From: Planctomycetota bacterium | Lineage (GTDB): Bacteria; Planctomycetota; Phycisphaerae; Sedimentisphaerales; SM23-30 | Assembly (NCBI GenBank): GCA_029573975.1 | Contig: JAKQBU010000559.1 | Coordinates: 1 to 12,583, forward strand | Direction: 5' to 3' | Length of the DNA: 12,583 nt | In this document: piece after piece, positions 1-6,429 of the stretch | How the letters are laid out: each line of letters starts with the position of its first letter | Position numbering within the stretch: the stretch's first letter is position 1 | The notes under the pieces: model-generated | What the model was told of the DNA's origin: nothing | What the model saw: only the letters and a program-made list of their open reading frames with translations | Database searches by the model: none | Position numbers and translations under genes: made by a program

Positions 1-70
1 CGCCGGAACACCACAACACCCCCAGCACCAATCCCCAAACCTTCCAGCCGGCTTCACACCACATTCTCAT
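1..70 (-). CDS. N-terminus of an exported protein, cut by the window edge
   Basis: Reading leftwards from an ATG at 68-70, the frame gives 23 residues beginning MRMWCEAGWKVWGLVLGVLW and then CSG. This is a short charged start followed by a hydrophobic stretch, as in a Sec signal peptide; the trailing Cys could be part of a lipobox but the sequence stops too early to tell. A purine-rich AAGGAA lies about 6 bases upstream of the ATG, and a promoter-like pair sits further upstream at 118-146. A second in-frame ATG is two codons downstream. The gene is divergent from ribD. The function cannot be judged from 23 residues. That a real gene starts here is an inference from the start signals and the signal-peptide character. 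Confidence 0.55.
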   Translation of the reverse strand, partial: MRMWCEAGWKVWGLVLGVLWCSG

Positions 71-117
71 CGTATTTCCTTTCTTGTCCGCCGGTTTCCA
101 TGTACCGGGCATCACTA

Positions 118-146
118 ATTTTAATTGAAAAGCCCCGGCAAGCCAA
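118..146 (-). promoter_or_regulatory. Putative sigma-70 promoter for the leftward exported-protein gene
   Basis: On the minus strand, TTGGCT (141-146) and TAAAAT (118-123) are separated by exactly 17 bases. The -10 matches the consensus at 5 of 6 positions and the -35 at 4 of 6. It interleaves with the rightward ribD promoter, so the two RNA polymerases could not bind together. Confidence 0.45.
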
Positions 147-152
147 TACAAT
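125..152 (+). promoter_or_regulatory. Putative sigma-70 promoter for ribD
   Basis: TTGAAA (125-130) and TACAAT (147-152) are separated by 16 bases. Transcription would start near 159, leaving a leader of fewer than 20 bases before the ATG at 177. That is too short for an FMN riboswitch, which often precedes riboflavin genes in other bacteria. Confidence 0.5.
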
Positions 153-176
153 CCAGGGGCGAAAAGAAAACGTATC

Positions 177-1283
177 ATGACAGACAAGGAACGAGATAAA
201 TTCATGCAGCAGGCCCTGCGGCTGGCGCGGAAGGGCGCCGGTTTCGTTGCCCCCAACCCGCTGGTCGGGGCTGTTATCGTCAAAGATGGCAAGGTGATCG
301 GCAAAGGCTGGCATAAGAAATTCGGCCGGGCCCACGCGGAAGTGAACGCCATAACTAACTGCCTGAAAAATGGTTACGACCCGGCCGGCTCCACCCTCTT
401 CGTTACCCTCGAGCCCTGCTGCCACTACGGAAAAACCCCGCCCTGCACCGAGGCCATTGTGAAGGCCGGCATCGCGGCGGTGGAAATTGCCACCCTGGAC
501 GACTGTGCCCTAGTGGCTGGCAAAGGCGCTGACCAGCTCCGGCAGCACGGTGTCCGGGTAATCACCGGCTGCTGTGAACACCAGGCCCGGCGGCTCAACG
601 CCGGCTTTTTCAAGCACCAGAAAACCGGCCGTCCGCAGGTCATACTGAAGTGGGCGGAAAGCATCGACGGCAAACTCGCCTGGCCCGCCGGCTCCCCCCG
701 CCGCTGGCTCACCAACGAAAAATCGCGTGCCCATGTCCACCAAATCCGCAGCCAATGCGGGGCGGTCCTGGTGGGGATCGGCACCGTTTTGGCGGATGAT
801 CCTATGCTGAACGTGCGCCTGGGCCGAGCCAAACCTCAGCCTATCCGCGCCATCCTCGACAGCCGCCTGCGGATTCCGCCCACCAGCCAACTGGTGCGTA
901 CCGCCCGCCAACAGCCGGTCCTCGTCTATGCCTTGGCCACCGAGGTTCATCATCAGCGGGACAAGGTCTGGACGCTAGTCGATCAGGGCTGCGAGGTGGT
1001 GGAAATGCCGGAAAAAGAGGGACGAATCAGCCTGCCGGCGGTGCTGGACGACCTGGGCCGGCGCGGGATCACCGAGCTCCTGGTCGAAGGCGGCCCCACC
1101 GTACACCGCGGCTTCCTGCGGGAACAACTGGCCGATCAAATCATGACCTATATTGCCCCAATTATTATCGGCGACCATCCCGGCTTGCCGGAGATGAATC
1201 TTTCCGGCAGCCTGCTAACGCTGGCCGACGTACAGATTCGGTCTTTTGACGACGATGTCCTGATCGAGGGCTATCTGGAGTAG
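177..1283 (+). CDS. ribD: Bifunctional riboflavin biosynthesis protein RibD
   Basis: A cytosolic enzyme catalysing two consecutive steps of riboflavin synthesis: deamination of diaminohydroxyphosphoribosylaminopyrimidine, then NADPH-dependent reduction of its ribosyl side chain. The N-terminal deaminase domain (about 1-145) shows PNPLVGAVIV at 27-36, the zinc-binding and catalytic HAE at 53-55, and PCCHYGKTPPC at 80-90 with zinc ligands Cys81 and Cys90. The C-terminal reductase domain (about 153-368) shows VILKWAESIDGKLA at 155-168, VGIGTVLADDP at 199-209 and LLVEGGPTVH at 301-310. At 368 residues it has the usual full length. The start at 177 matches the family N-terminus; the ribosome-binding site is weak, with purine-rich AAAAGAAAA as the nearest candidate. 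No other riboflavin genes lie in the window, so it seems to be a stand-alone ribD. The call is very secure from the motifs. Confidence 0.97.
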   Translation: MTDKERDKFMQQALRLARKGAGFVAPNPLVGAVIVKDGKVIGKGWHKKFGRAHAEVNAITNCLKNGYDPAGSTLFVTLEPCCHYGKTPPCTEAIVKAGIAAVEIATLDDCALVAGKGADQLRQHGVRVITGCCEHQARRLNAGFFKHQKTGRPQVILKWAESIDGKLAWPAGSPRRWLTNEKSRAHVHQIRSQCGAVLVGIGTVLADDPMLNVRLGRAKPQPIRAILDSRLRIPPTSQLVRTARQQPVLVYALATEVHHQRDKVWTLVDQGCEVVEMPEKEGRISLPAVLDDLGRRGITELLVEGGPTVHRGFLREQLADQIMTYIAPIIIGDHPGLPEMNLSGSLLTLADVQIRSFDDDVLIEGYLE

Positions 1284-1290
1284 TTTTACC

Positions 1291-1335
1291 GGGGATCCCC
1301 CCATTGCCGATCCGGGTACCAAGGGGAAGATTTTT
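1291..1335 (+). terminator. Possible terminator after ribD
   Basis: A 10-base palindrome GGGGATCCCC (1291-1300) is followed by GGGGA (1323-1327), which can pair with TCCCC (1296-1300). A run of five T begins at 1331. GGATC (1292-1296) can alternatively pair with GATCC (1309-1313). The T run is three bases away from the stem, so this is a weak Rho-independent candidate. Confidence 0.3.
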
Positions 1336-1336
1336 C

Positions 1337-1365
1337 TTGTAAAAAGCCCCATTTTAGGGTATATT
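1337..1365 (+). promoter_or_regulatory. Putative promoter for the dockerin-type protein gene
   Basis: TTGTAA (1337-1342) and TATATT (1360-1365) are separated by 17 bases in an otherwise AT-rich gap. This would give an approximately 120-base leader before the ATG at 1491, showing that the secreted protein need not be co-transcribed with ribD. Confidence 0.45.
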
Positions 1366-1490
1366 ATTTTTGTAAATTCACAGCCAGGCTTATTCAGAAT
1401 GACTTCACCAATGGGTGATTTTGCGTTAAAATAAGTTGTGACATCCCTTTATGGAAGAAATGTCTCAAAAGAAAGGAAGGAAGAAAAGGT

Positions 1491-2831
1491 ATGAAACAGG
1501 TAATCTTTTTGGGGGTGTTGGCGGCTTGGGTGCTGTTTGGTTCGGCAGCCTCGTTCGGCGGCGAAATCATCGGCCAGCTTAGCGATCCGGAGCAGCCGGG
1601 CGTGGAAGCCTTTGTGGATCTCACCGCCGCCTGGGTGGAGAAGGACGGCAGTTCCCTGACCTTTGTCCTGGAGCTGCGCGGCAATGTCCCGGACCCGGCG
1701 GATTTTGCCGAGCCGGATACCGGCATGACCTATATCTGGCTGGTCGATGCGGATAACAACCCCAATACCGGGCAGAGCTGGGCCGGCAATGATTTCAATG
1801 TCCGGGTGGTGGTCTCCAATAATCCCGACTGGGCCGGCGGTTTTGTGGATGTGGTCGGGACAATGGCCGGCGGCGGATCGGGGACGGCAGTCGTAATCGA
1901 CAACCTCGTCAAAATTACCATTGAGAAAAGTCAGATCGGTTCCCCCGATTATTTTTCCTGGCGGTCCGATGCCGCCTATTGGGTGAACGGCCCCATCCAG
2001 TCATATAACGGCGTGACGCCGGAATCCGGCTCCGCCCAGGTCCGTGCCTATGGGGTGATCTATGATCTGAATCAGCAGCAATTCTATGCCGAACCGAACT
2101 TTGTCGCCTATCAATGCGTGGAGGAAAATCCGGAAGAGTTCTATGAAATCATGCACCAAACCAATACCAACTCCAGCGGCACGGATCCCATTTATCTTTC
2201 GCTTGACCAGAAGTATCCGGAGCAGTTCTCCTGCCAGGTTCTGGCCCAGGCCGCCGGCTCTGCCGGCATCCGGCAGGTGCGAAATACCGCCCGCTTCGAT
2301 GTGGAATGGCCCGATTCGCCGGTCTTCGGGATCAGCAAGGTGACGGCCTTTTACAATTTTGTATTTACCCTCTATGGCCCGGAAGGCAGCGGCCCGATTC
2401 CGCCGGAAACCTTTCGGATGAAATTCAGCCACGATTATTCCGTATTCGGGTCGGATATGGAGGGCCAGGCCCGCGGCTGGAGCATGGCGCAGCTTCTCAT
2501 TGTGCAGATTACTCCTGTGGAACAAAAAGGTGTCTGGGTTCTTCAGGCGGAAGGATGTAATAACACCTATTTCAGCAAAAACGAAGAGATCATCGACCTG
2601 GCGGACCTTCCCAACGGCGGCCTGGAATATAATGTACCCTATGGGGTAGATATGCTGCTGATTAACGAGGCCCAGGCGCCGGCCCCGACGAACTATGCCG
2701 AGGCGATTGCGGACTCGACAACCATGGTCGCTATTGAGGTGGCCCCCCTGCCGGGCGATACCGACGGCGACGGGGACGTGGACCTGGCGGATGTGGCCCG
2801 CCTGGCGGAACACTGGCTGATAAGCCGGTAG
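1491..2831 (+). CDS. Secreted protein with C-terminal dockerin-type EF-hand
   Basis: A 446-residue exported protein of unrecognised function. Residues 1-24 (MKQVIFLGVLAAWVLFGSAA then SFGG) form a Sec signal peptide. Residues about 25-190 are beta-rich; LVDADNNPNTG at 84-94 resembles the Asp-rich loop seen in some beta-sandwich, CBM9- or DOMON-like domains, but this is only resemblance. The middle (about 200-400) has no motif I recognise. Residues 422-442 are a single dockerin-type repeat: the calcium loop starts at D423 with Asp at 423, 425, 427, 429, 431 and 434, followed by VARLAEHWL. Similar single repeats end many secreted planctomycete proteins, where they are thought to be docking or anchoring tags rather than true cellulosome parts. 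The ribosome-binding site is strong (AGGAAGG and GGAAG just upstream). It stands alone, between ribD and a convergent glycosyltransferase whose reading frame overlaps its last 101 bases. Confidence 0.88.
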   Translation: MKQVIFLGVLAAWVLFGSAASFGGEIIGQLSDPEQPGVEAFVDLTAAWVEKDGSSLTFVLELRGNVPDPADFAEPDTGMTYIWLVDADNNPNTGQSWAGNDFNVRVVVSNNPDWAGGFVDVVGTMAGGGSGTAVVIDNLVKITIEKSQIGSPDYFSWRSDAAYWVNGPIQSYNGVTPESGSAQVRAYGVIYDLNQQQFYAEPNFVAYQCVEENPEEFYEIMHQTNTNSSGTDPIYLSLDQKYPEQFSCQVLAQAAGSAGIRQVRNTARFDVEWPDSPVFGISKVTAFYNFVFTLYGPEGSGPIPPETFRMKFSHDYSVFGSDMEGQARGWSMAQLLIVQITPVEQKGVWVLQAEGCNNTYFSKNEEIIDLADLPNGGLEYNVPYGVDMLLINEAQAPAPTNYAEAIADSTTMVAIEVAPLPGDTDGDGDVDLADVARLAEHWLISR

Positions 2832-4251
2832 CTCGACTTGCCAAACCAGTTTTGGTTTTTTCTGTTTTATCTCCAACGACGGCCAAACCTGCAGCCGCCA
2901 CCAGAAGCAGAGCACTAATGACAGGAATATGATATCGGCTTTGGACCTCAAACAGCAGGTGTAAGGCAAATATATAAAACAGCAGCAACAGCAAAGGCCA
3001 AGCCAGACGATTTTGCCAGACACGGGTTCGCAGAGTGCCCAGAAAAACCAGAACCAGTAAAGCAGACCAGAAACCATTCAATACAAACTTGATCCCTTTT
3101 CGTAAGTAAGATTGGAGGAAAGGAGGAATTGTTTCCCGGATAGCATCCCCGATATTCGTGCTGTCAGTACCCCACATATATGATTGTTTGATTACCATCA
3201 GTTTACACCAGGCCCAGGGATTCTCCCGAATCCACCGCAAGGCGGCCTGACGGTAGATATGGTCTTTTTTGATGGGATCGGTCTCCTGTTCAACACCAGC
3301 CGGTTTCTGTTGTGACCATAAGCCGTGAGATTCGGGATTACTGCCGTGATACAGAACATATCCGCTATTGGTAGAAATCGGTACCCAGTCCCCCAGAACA
3401 CGGTAATTTCGAATCATCCAAGGAGTAATCACAACTCCCATTAACAGGATCAGAAGAGCGGTATAACCAATTGCCCGGAAACCCAAACCAAGGGAACACC
3501 AGACGATTAGCGGCATTACGGGAAGGAGTAGAACGATTGGTTTAACCAGAGAACCATACCCAATCAAAATGCCCAGAACCACTGTTGTTATCCATCCTTT
3601 CCAGCCATTTTGAAGGGAAATCAGCGTTAGATCAGCAACCAGCAAAAATATAAAGACCAGTAATGCGGAAGCATCCGTACGGGCGGCGGTAAATATATAA
3701 GTCGGTATCACTCCTGCCAGGATCGCTGCCCAGCGAGCCGCCAAGGGCGATAAGGATCGTTGGGCCACATCATATATCAGTCCTACCGACATCACACTCA
3801 AAAAGATACTCATAAGATATCCGGCCACAGGGTGAGGAATCGTTATCCAATACCATCCAGCCAATAGAAATGGTAAACCCGGTGGTTGGAAGGCGGAATC
3901 TCGGTATCCTCCGGTTTCTAGCAATTCTATCGCATTGGCATGATAAATGCCGGCATCAGAACCCGGCCAGGTCGGCCAGATCAGAAGGGTAAAAAGACGG
4001 ACGATCAGTGCCAGTCCTAAAAGCCCCAACCAGAATCTAACCGAAGGGATTCTTTCCAAACGGGCATTGATGCGGTCCCGAACTTTGGATGAACAGAATA
4101 TAAGCCCCACTAATACACCCAGCAAAACCGGAATATACCCTTCCGGTTGCCGCTTAATTAAAGGAAAAGCGGCTATCGCAGCCAACCATACCAGACAAAA
4201 AGCCACGCCAATCCCTTTAGGTACTCTTTGTAAAAAAAATTTGGCATTCAC
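2731..4251 (-). CDS. Membrane glycosyltransferase, GT39/ArnT-like (PMT_2 family)
   Basis: An integral membrane enzyme of the dolichyl/undecaprenyl-phosphate-sugar transferase superfamily, expected to move a sugar from a polyprenyl-phosphate carrier to an envelope acceptor. The acceptor cannot be told. Many hydrophobic segments run through residues about 12-460. Family-like motifs are GSDAGIYHANAIELLETGGY (97-116, with the Asp of the first periplasmic loop), FQPPGLPFLL (121-130), PWMIRNYRVLGDWVPISTNS (277-296) and QSRYHIPVI (437-445). The start is a GTG at 4249-4251 with AGGA about 8 bases upstream. It follows the FmdB-like gene by 126 bases on the same strand. The DNA is AT-richer than its neighbours: 3541-3600 has 24 G+C of 60, against 43 of 60 at 661-720. 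Oddity: residues 474-506 are a Pro/Arg-rich tail encoded antisense to the dockerin repeat of the convergent gene. The natural C-terminus probably lay near residue 470 and the original stop may be lost. Confidence 0.85.
   Translation of the reverse strand: MNAKFFLQRVPKGIGVAFCLVWLAAIAAFPLIKRQPEGYIPVLLGVLVGLIFCSSKVRDRINARLERIPSVRFWLGLLGLALIVRLFTLLIWPTWPGSDAGIYHANAIELLETGGYRDSAFQPPGLPFLLAGWYWITIPHPVAGYLMSIFLSVMSVGLIYDVAQRSLSPLAARWAAILAGVIPTYIFTAARTDASALLVFIFLLVADLTLISLQNGWKGWITTVVLGILIGYGSLVKPIVLLLPVMPLIVWCSLGLGFRAIGYTALLILLMGVVITPWMIRNYRVLGDWVPISTNSGYVLYHGSNPESHGLWSQQKPAGVEQETDPIKKDHIYRQAALRWIRENPWAWCKLMVIKQSYMWGTDSTNIGDAIRETIPPFLQSYLRKGIKFVLNGFWSALLVLVFLGTLRTRVWQNRLAWPLLLLLFYIFALHLLFEVQSRYHIPVISALLLVAAAGLAVVGDKTEKTKTGLASRATGLSASVPPGGPHPPGPRPRRRRYRPAGGPPQ
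2841..2861 (+). terminator. Probable Rho-independent terminator of the dockerin-type gene
   Basis: CCAAA (2841-2845), a five-base loop and TTTGG (2851-2855) are followed by six T (2856-2861), ten bases after the dockerin-type gene's stop codon. The stem is short and AT-rich. It lies inside the 3' end of the opposing glycosyltransferase reading frame. Confidence 0.45.
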
Positions 4252-4377
4252 CTTCTCTTTCCTTTCATCTGATATTGTTCCAATAGCCTTGACCGGAAAT
4301 GAAGCGGGGCAATATAAGCATTATTATTTCGTACCGCCCCCCGCGACTTCAACCATTTTTACGATATTTTATCCTGA

Positions 4378-4617
4378 TTACTTATGCGAATGGGGGCAAC
4401 TGCCGCCGCAGCAGCCGCCGGGATTGATCTGGCAGGCGCTTTCGGGGATGCCGCAGGCCCCGGCTCCTTTGTTGGCATGGGCCGAGAATACGCTGATCTG
4501 CCGGCGGGTTTTACCCCGGCAGGCAGGACACGGCGGAGCGGTCTGGTCACTCATGCTCGAGCTCAGATGCTCAAAACGGTTTCCGCACTTTTCACATACA
4601 AATTCGTAAATCGGCAT
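4378..4617 (-). CDS. FmdB-family small zinc-ribbon protein
   Basis: A 79-residue protein beginning MPIYEFVCEKCGNRFE, the standard start of the FmdB/CxxC_CxxC_SSSS putative regulatory family. Cys8-x2-Cys11 and Cys30-x2-Cys33 form a zinc ribbon. Residues 18-22 give the Ser-rich LSSSM segment. The family was named from the formamidase/amidase region of Methylophilus; its molecular role is not settled. After residue 50 comes an extra Cys/Gly-rich tail (Cys55, 62, 69, 70, 74, ending CPHSHK) that could bind another metal ion. AAGGA six bases upstream of the ATG supports the start. It lies upstream of the glycosyltransferase on the same strand and the two may share a transcript; no functional link is implied. 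The family call is sure, the function open. Confidence 0.9.
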   Translation of the reverse strand: MPIYEFVCEKCGNRFEHLSSSMSDQTAPPCPACRGKTRRQISVFSAHANKGAGACGIPESACQINPGGCCGGSCPHSHK

Positions 4618-4863
4618 AATGATTCCTTTTCCGGATATTTAACCAGCATCAAACTTGACGCTTTGTAATTCCATTTTATTATAGTTTTCCCACAAACCCG
4701 GAGGGAAGAAAAAAATGAAAAAGTACAAACAGGCGGGGGAATATTGTATCTTCTTATCTCTTAAAGATTTACGTTACATTCCCTCCAGCTTTCCTGCTTT
4801 TTGCCTCTAACTGCCGTTATTTCCTCTGTCCCGTTAAAATTTTACCCGGCTCTGGTTATTTAG

Positions 4864-4892
4864 TTGATTCTTACCGGAAGAAGGTGTACAAT
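4864..4892 (+). promoter_or_regulatory. Putative promoter of the GntR-type regulator gene
   Basis: TTGATT (4864-4869) and TACAAT (4887-4892) are separated by 17 bases. Transcription would begin near 4899, giving a leader of about 115 bases before the ATG at 5013. Confidence 0.5.
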
Positions 4893-4915
4893 TAAAAAAA
4901 GAAACATATACAATT
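4885..4915 (+). promoter_or_regulatory. Spaced direct repeat, candidate autoregulatory operator
   Basis: TGTACAATT (4885-4893) and TATACAATT (4907-4915) match at 8 of 9 positions and start 22 bases apart, close to two helical turns. The first covers the -10 box and the second lies just after the predicted transcription start. GntR-family operators such as that of AraR contain TTGTAC/GTACAA-type half-sites, which these resemble. Binding by the adjacent regulator is an inference. Confidence 0.35.
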
Positions 4916-4930
4916 CGCTATTGGGCTTGT

Positions 4931-4960
4931 AATGCATTATCCCCAATGCGGGGTAGCATT
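4931..4960 (+). promoter_or_regulatory. Nested hairpin in the GntR-gene leader
   Basis: AATGC (4931-4935) can pair with GCATT (4956-4960), enclosing CCCC (4941-4944), loop AATGC and GGGG (4950-4953). It lies about 50 bases before the start codon and has no following T run, so it is not an obvious terminator. Its role is unknown. Confidence 0.3.
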
Positions 4961-5012
4961 TGGCAAGTGATAAGGTTTAAAGCAATCGGTATTATACCAG
5001 TGTGAGGTCGTT

Positions 5013-6368
5013 ATGAATGATTCATCATCTATCGAGGCCCAGGAAGTTCCGATGCACCGCCGGATCGCCGAAGATCTGTCCACCCAGGTCCGCAATGGAA
5101 AATTAAAACCCGGAGAAAAATTGCCCTCCGAGCGGCAGATTGCCCGCCGTTTCCAGGCCTCGCGGGCCACGGTCCGGACCGCTTTGCAGCATCTGGAGCA
5201 AACCGGTTTGATCTCCCGCCGCGAACGCCGCAGCGCCATCGTCACCATCCGGCGGGATATTACCCCCTATCTACGGATCGCCTGCAGCAGTCCGCATATC
5301 ATGAATTTGCTGCAGCGGTGCAGCGAGATGCATATCTTGCCTCCCCGCACCCAGCTCCAGCTATTTGACCTCCAGCAGAGCGACTCCATTCAGCGGCTGA
5401 TCTCCCAAACCACCTCCGCGGTGGACCTGATCATCTGCCCCCTGGAGTATGCCCGTTGCTTCCGCCAGCAAAAAAGTTCCTGCACCCCCCTTTCGCCGGC
5501 CCTGGTTCAGGAAGCCCGAATCCCGGCGGTTCTTTTGGATCTGTGCCGGCAGGATGATGCCCTGCTGGGGATTCCGCTGGGCTTCTGGCCGATTCTGCTC
5601 TATCTGAACGAAGCCCGCTTCCGCAATGCCCAGATCCCCCTGCCCGCTTCCAGCTGGACGTGGGACCAGTTTGAAAATATCACCCGGCAACTGACCTTCG
5701 GCGGCGATTACGGCTTCCAGTTCCGGCCCACCTACGAACATCTGGCGGCCATCATGGCCCACCGCGGGACCTGCCTCTATCGGGAAGACGGCCATATCAA
5801 CGCCCTCGATACGGCGGGTTTTGAGCCGGCGCTGCGGCTGCTGTTCGAACTGCTGCACACCCGCAAGGTCTCGCCCATCCTGGCTAAAGTGGAACAGATC
5901 AATCTGTTTGCCCAGCATCGCTGTGCCATGGCCCTGGACGGGCTGGACCAGTACCAACTGTACCGGCATAGCCTGGGGGCGGATCTGCATGTGGGACTGC
6001 TGCCGGATCCCCCGGCGGATACCCTGGCAGCCGGCGGGCTGATGGCGGTTGTCATGCCGGAAATGGAAAATGTGCAGTCCATACAGGATCTGCTCACCAG
6101 CCTCCTCAGCATCAACACCCAGCGGATGGTAACGAAAATCTCCACCATCCTGCCGGTGCGTGAGGATCTCCTGCAGGCGGACGTCCTGGCCGCCTGGAAT
6201 CTGCCGGAAACCCTCATGCCGCTGCTGCTGGAGATGAAGAACCGGCCCCGCTTCCTTCCCCAGCCTGTCCAAACAGCCCATAAATACACCGTGGAAAATC
6301 TCTTTCTGGAAATGTGGCTGGGGCTGGATCACCTGGACCATATCTGCCAGCGGTTCCGCTCGCTCTAG
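5013..6368 (+). CDS. GntR-type regulator fused to a solute-binding-protein-like sensor domain
   Basis: A 451-residue cytoplasmic DNA-binding protein. Residues about 12-80 are a GntR winged helix: MHRRIAEDLSTQVRNGKLKP, GEKLPSERQIARRF, then ASRATVRTALQHLEQTGLIS with the recognition helix at about 49-62. Residues about 87-440 resemble an ABC sugar-binding protein (type 1): AVDLIICPLEY (136-146), GIPLGFWPILLYLNEARF (186-203) and IPLPASSWTWDQF (208-220) match the hinge and NxxLF-x-aG-xxxP-xTWdef signature of that family. There is no signal peptide, so the domain must sense its ligand, probably a sugar, inside the cell. Ordinary GntR proteins of this length carry an aminotransferase-like (MocR) domain instead, which this is not. 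GAGG five bases before the ATG sets the start. No transporter or sugar operon adjoins it, so the target is unknown beyond possible autoregulation. Confidence 0.88.
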   Translation: MNDSSSIEAQEVPMHRRIAEDLSTQVRNGKLKPGEKLPSERQIARRFQASRATVRTALQHLEQTGLISRRERRSAIVTIRRDITPYLRIACSSPHIMNLLQRCSEMHILPPRTQLQLFDLQQSDSIQRLISQTTSAVDLIICPLEYARCFRQQKSSCTPLSPALVQEARIPAVLLDLCRQDDALLGIPLGFWPILLYLNEARFRNAQIPLPASSWTWDQFENITRQLTFGGDYGFQFRPTYEHLAAIMAHRGTCLYREDGHINALDTAGFEPALRLLFELLHTRKVSPILAKVEQINLFAQHRCAMALDGLDQYQLYRHSLGADLHVGLLPDPPADTLAAGGLMAVVMPEMENVQSIQDLLTSLLSINTQRMVTKISTILPVREDLLQADVLAAWNLPETLMPLLLEMKNRPRFLPQPVQTAHKYTVENLFLEMWLGLDHLDHICQRFRSL

Positions 6369-6384
6369 CCGACGGATCGGTTTT
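6369..6384 (+). terminator. Weak terminator candidate after the GntR-type gene
   Basis: CCGA (6369-6372), loop CGGA and TCGG (6377-6380) are followed by four T, directly after the stop codon. The four-pair stem is minimal. The 61-base gap separates two convergent genes and holds nothing else clear. Confidence 0.25.
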
Positions 6385-6429
6385 CCCAGTCCACCTGTAC
6401 GAGAATACGAATTATCATTCTATTGCTCA

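Larger units (their letters stand above)
4618..5012. other. 395-base intergenic region between divergent FmdB-like and GntR genes
   Basis: An AT-rich gap with no supported gene. On the FmdB side there is a minus-strand TATAAT (4678-4683) without a matching -35. The stretch at about 4745-4850 is pyrimidine-rich and shows no clear structure. The GntR side holds a promoter pair, a spaced direct repeat and a hairpin, listed separately. Confidence 0.6.

Noticed and set aside
140..176. FMN riboswitch upstream of ribD
   Set aside because: The predicted leader is under 20 bases and none of the conserved RFN-element sequence is present.
2001..3077. A 358-codon minus-strand frame spanning the dockerin-type gene and the glycosyltransferase end
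   Set aside because: It crosses two genes with strong family evidence in other frames and shows no domain of its own.
5361..6341. A 326-codon open frame antisense to the GntR-type regulator
   Set aside because: Low-complexity Gln/Gly/Arg composition, no start signals and no recognisable domain; the plus strand carries the real gene.
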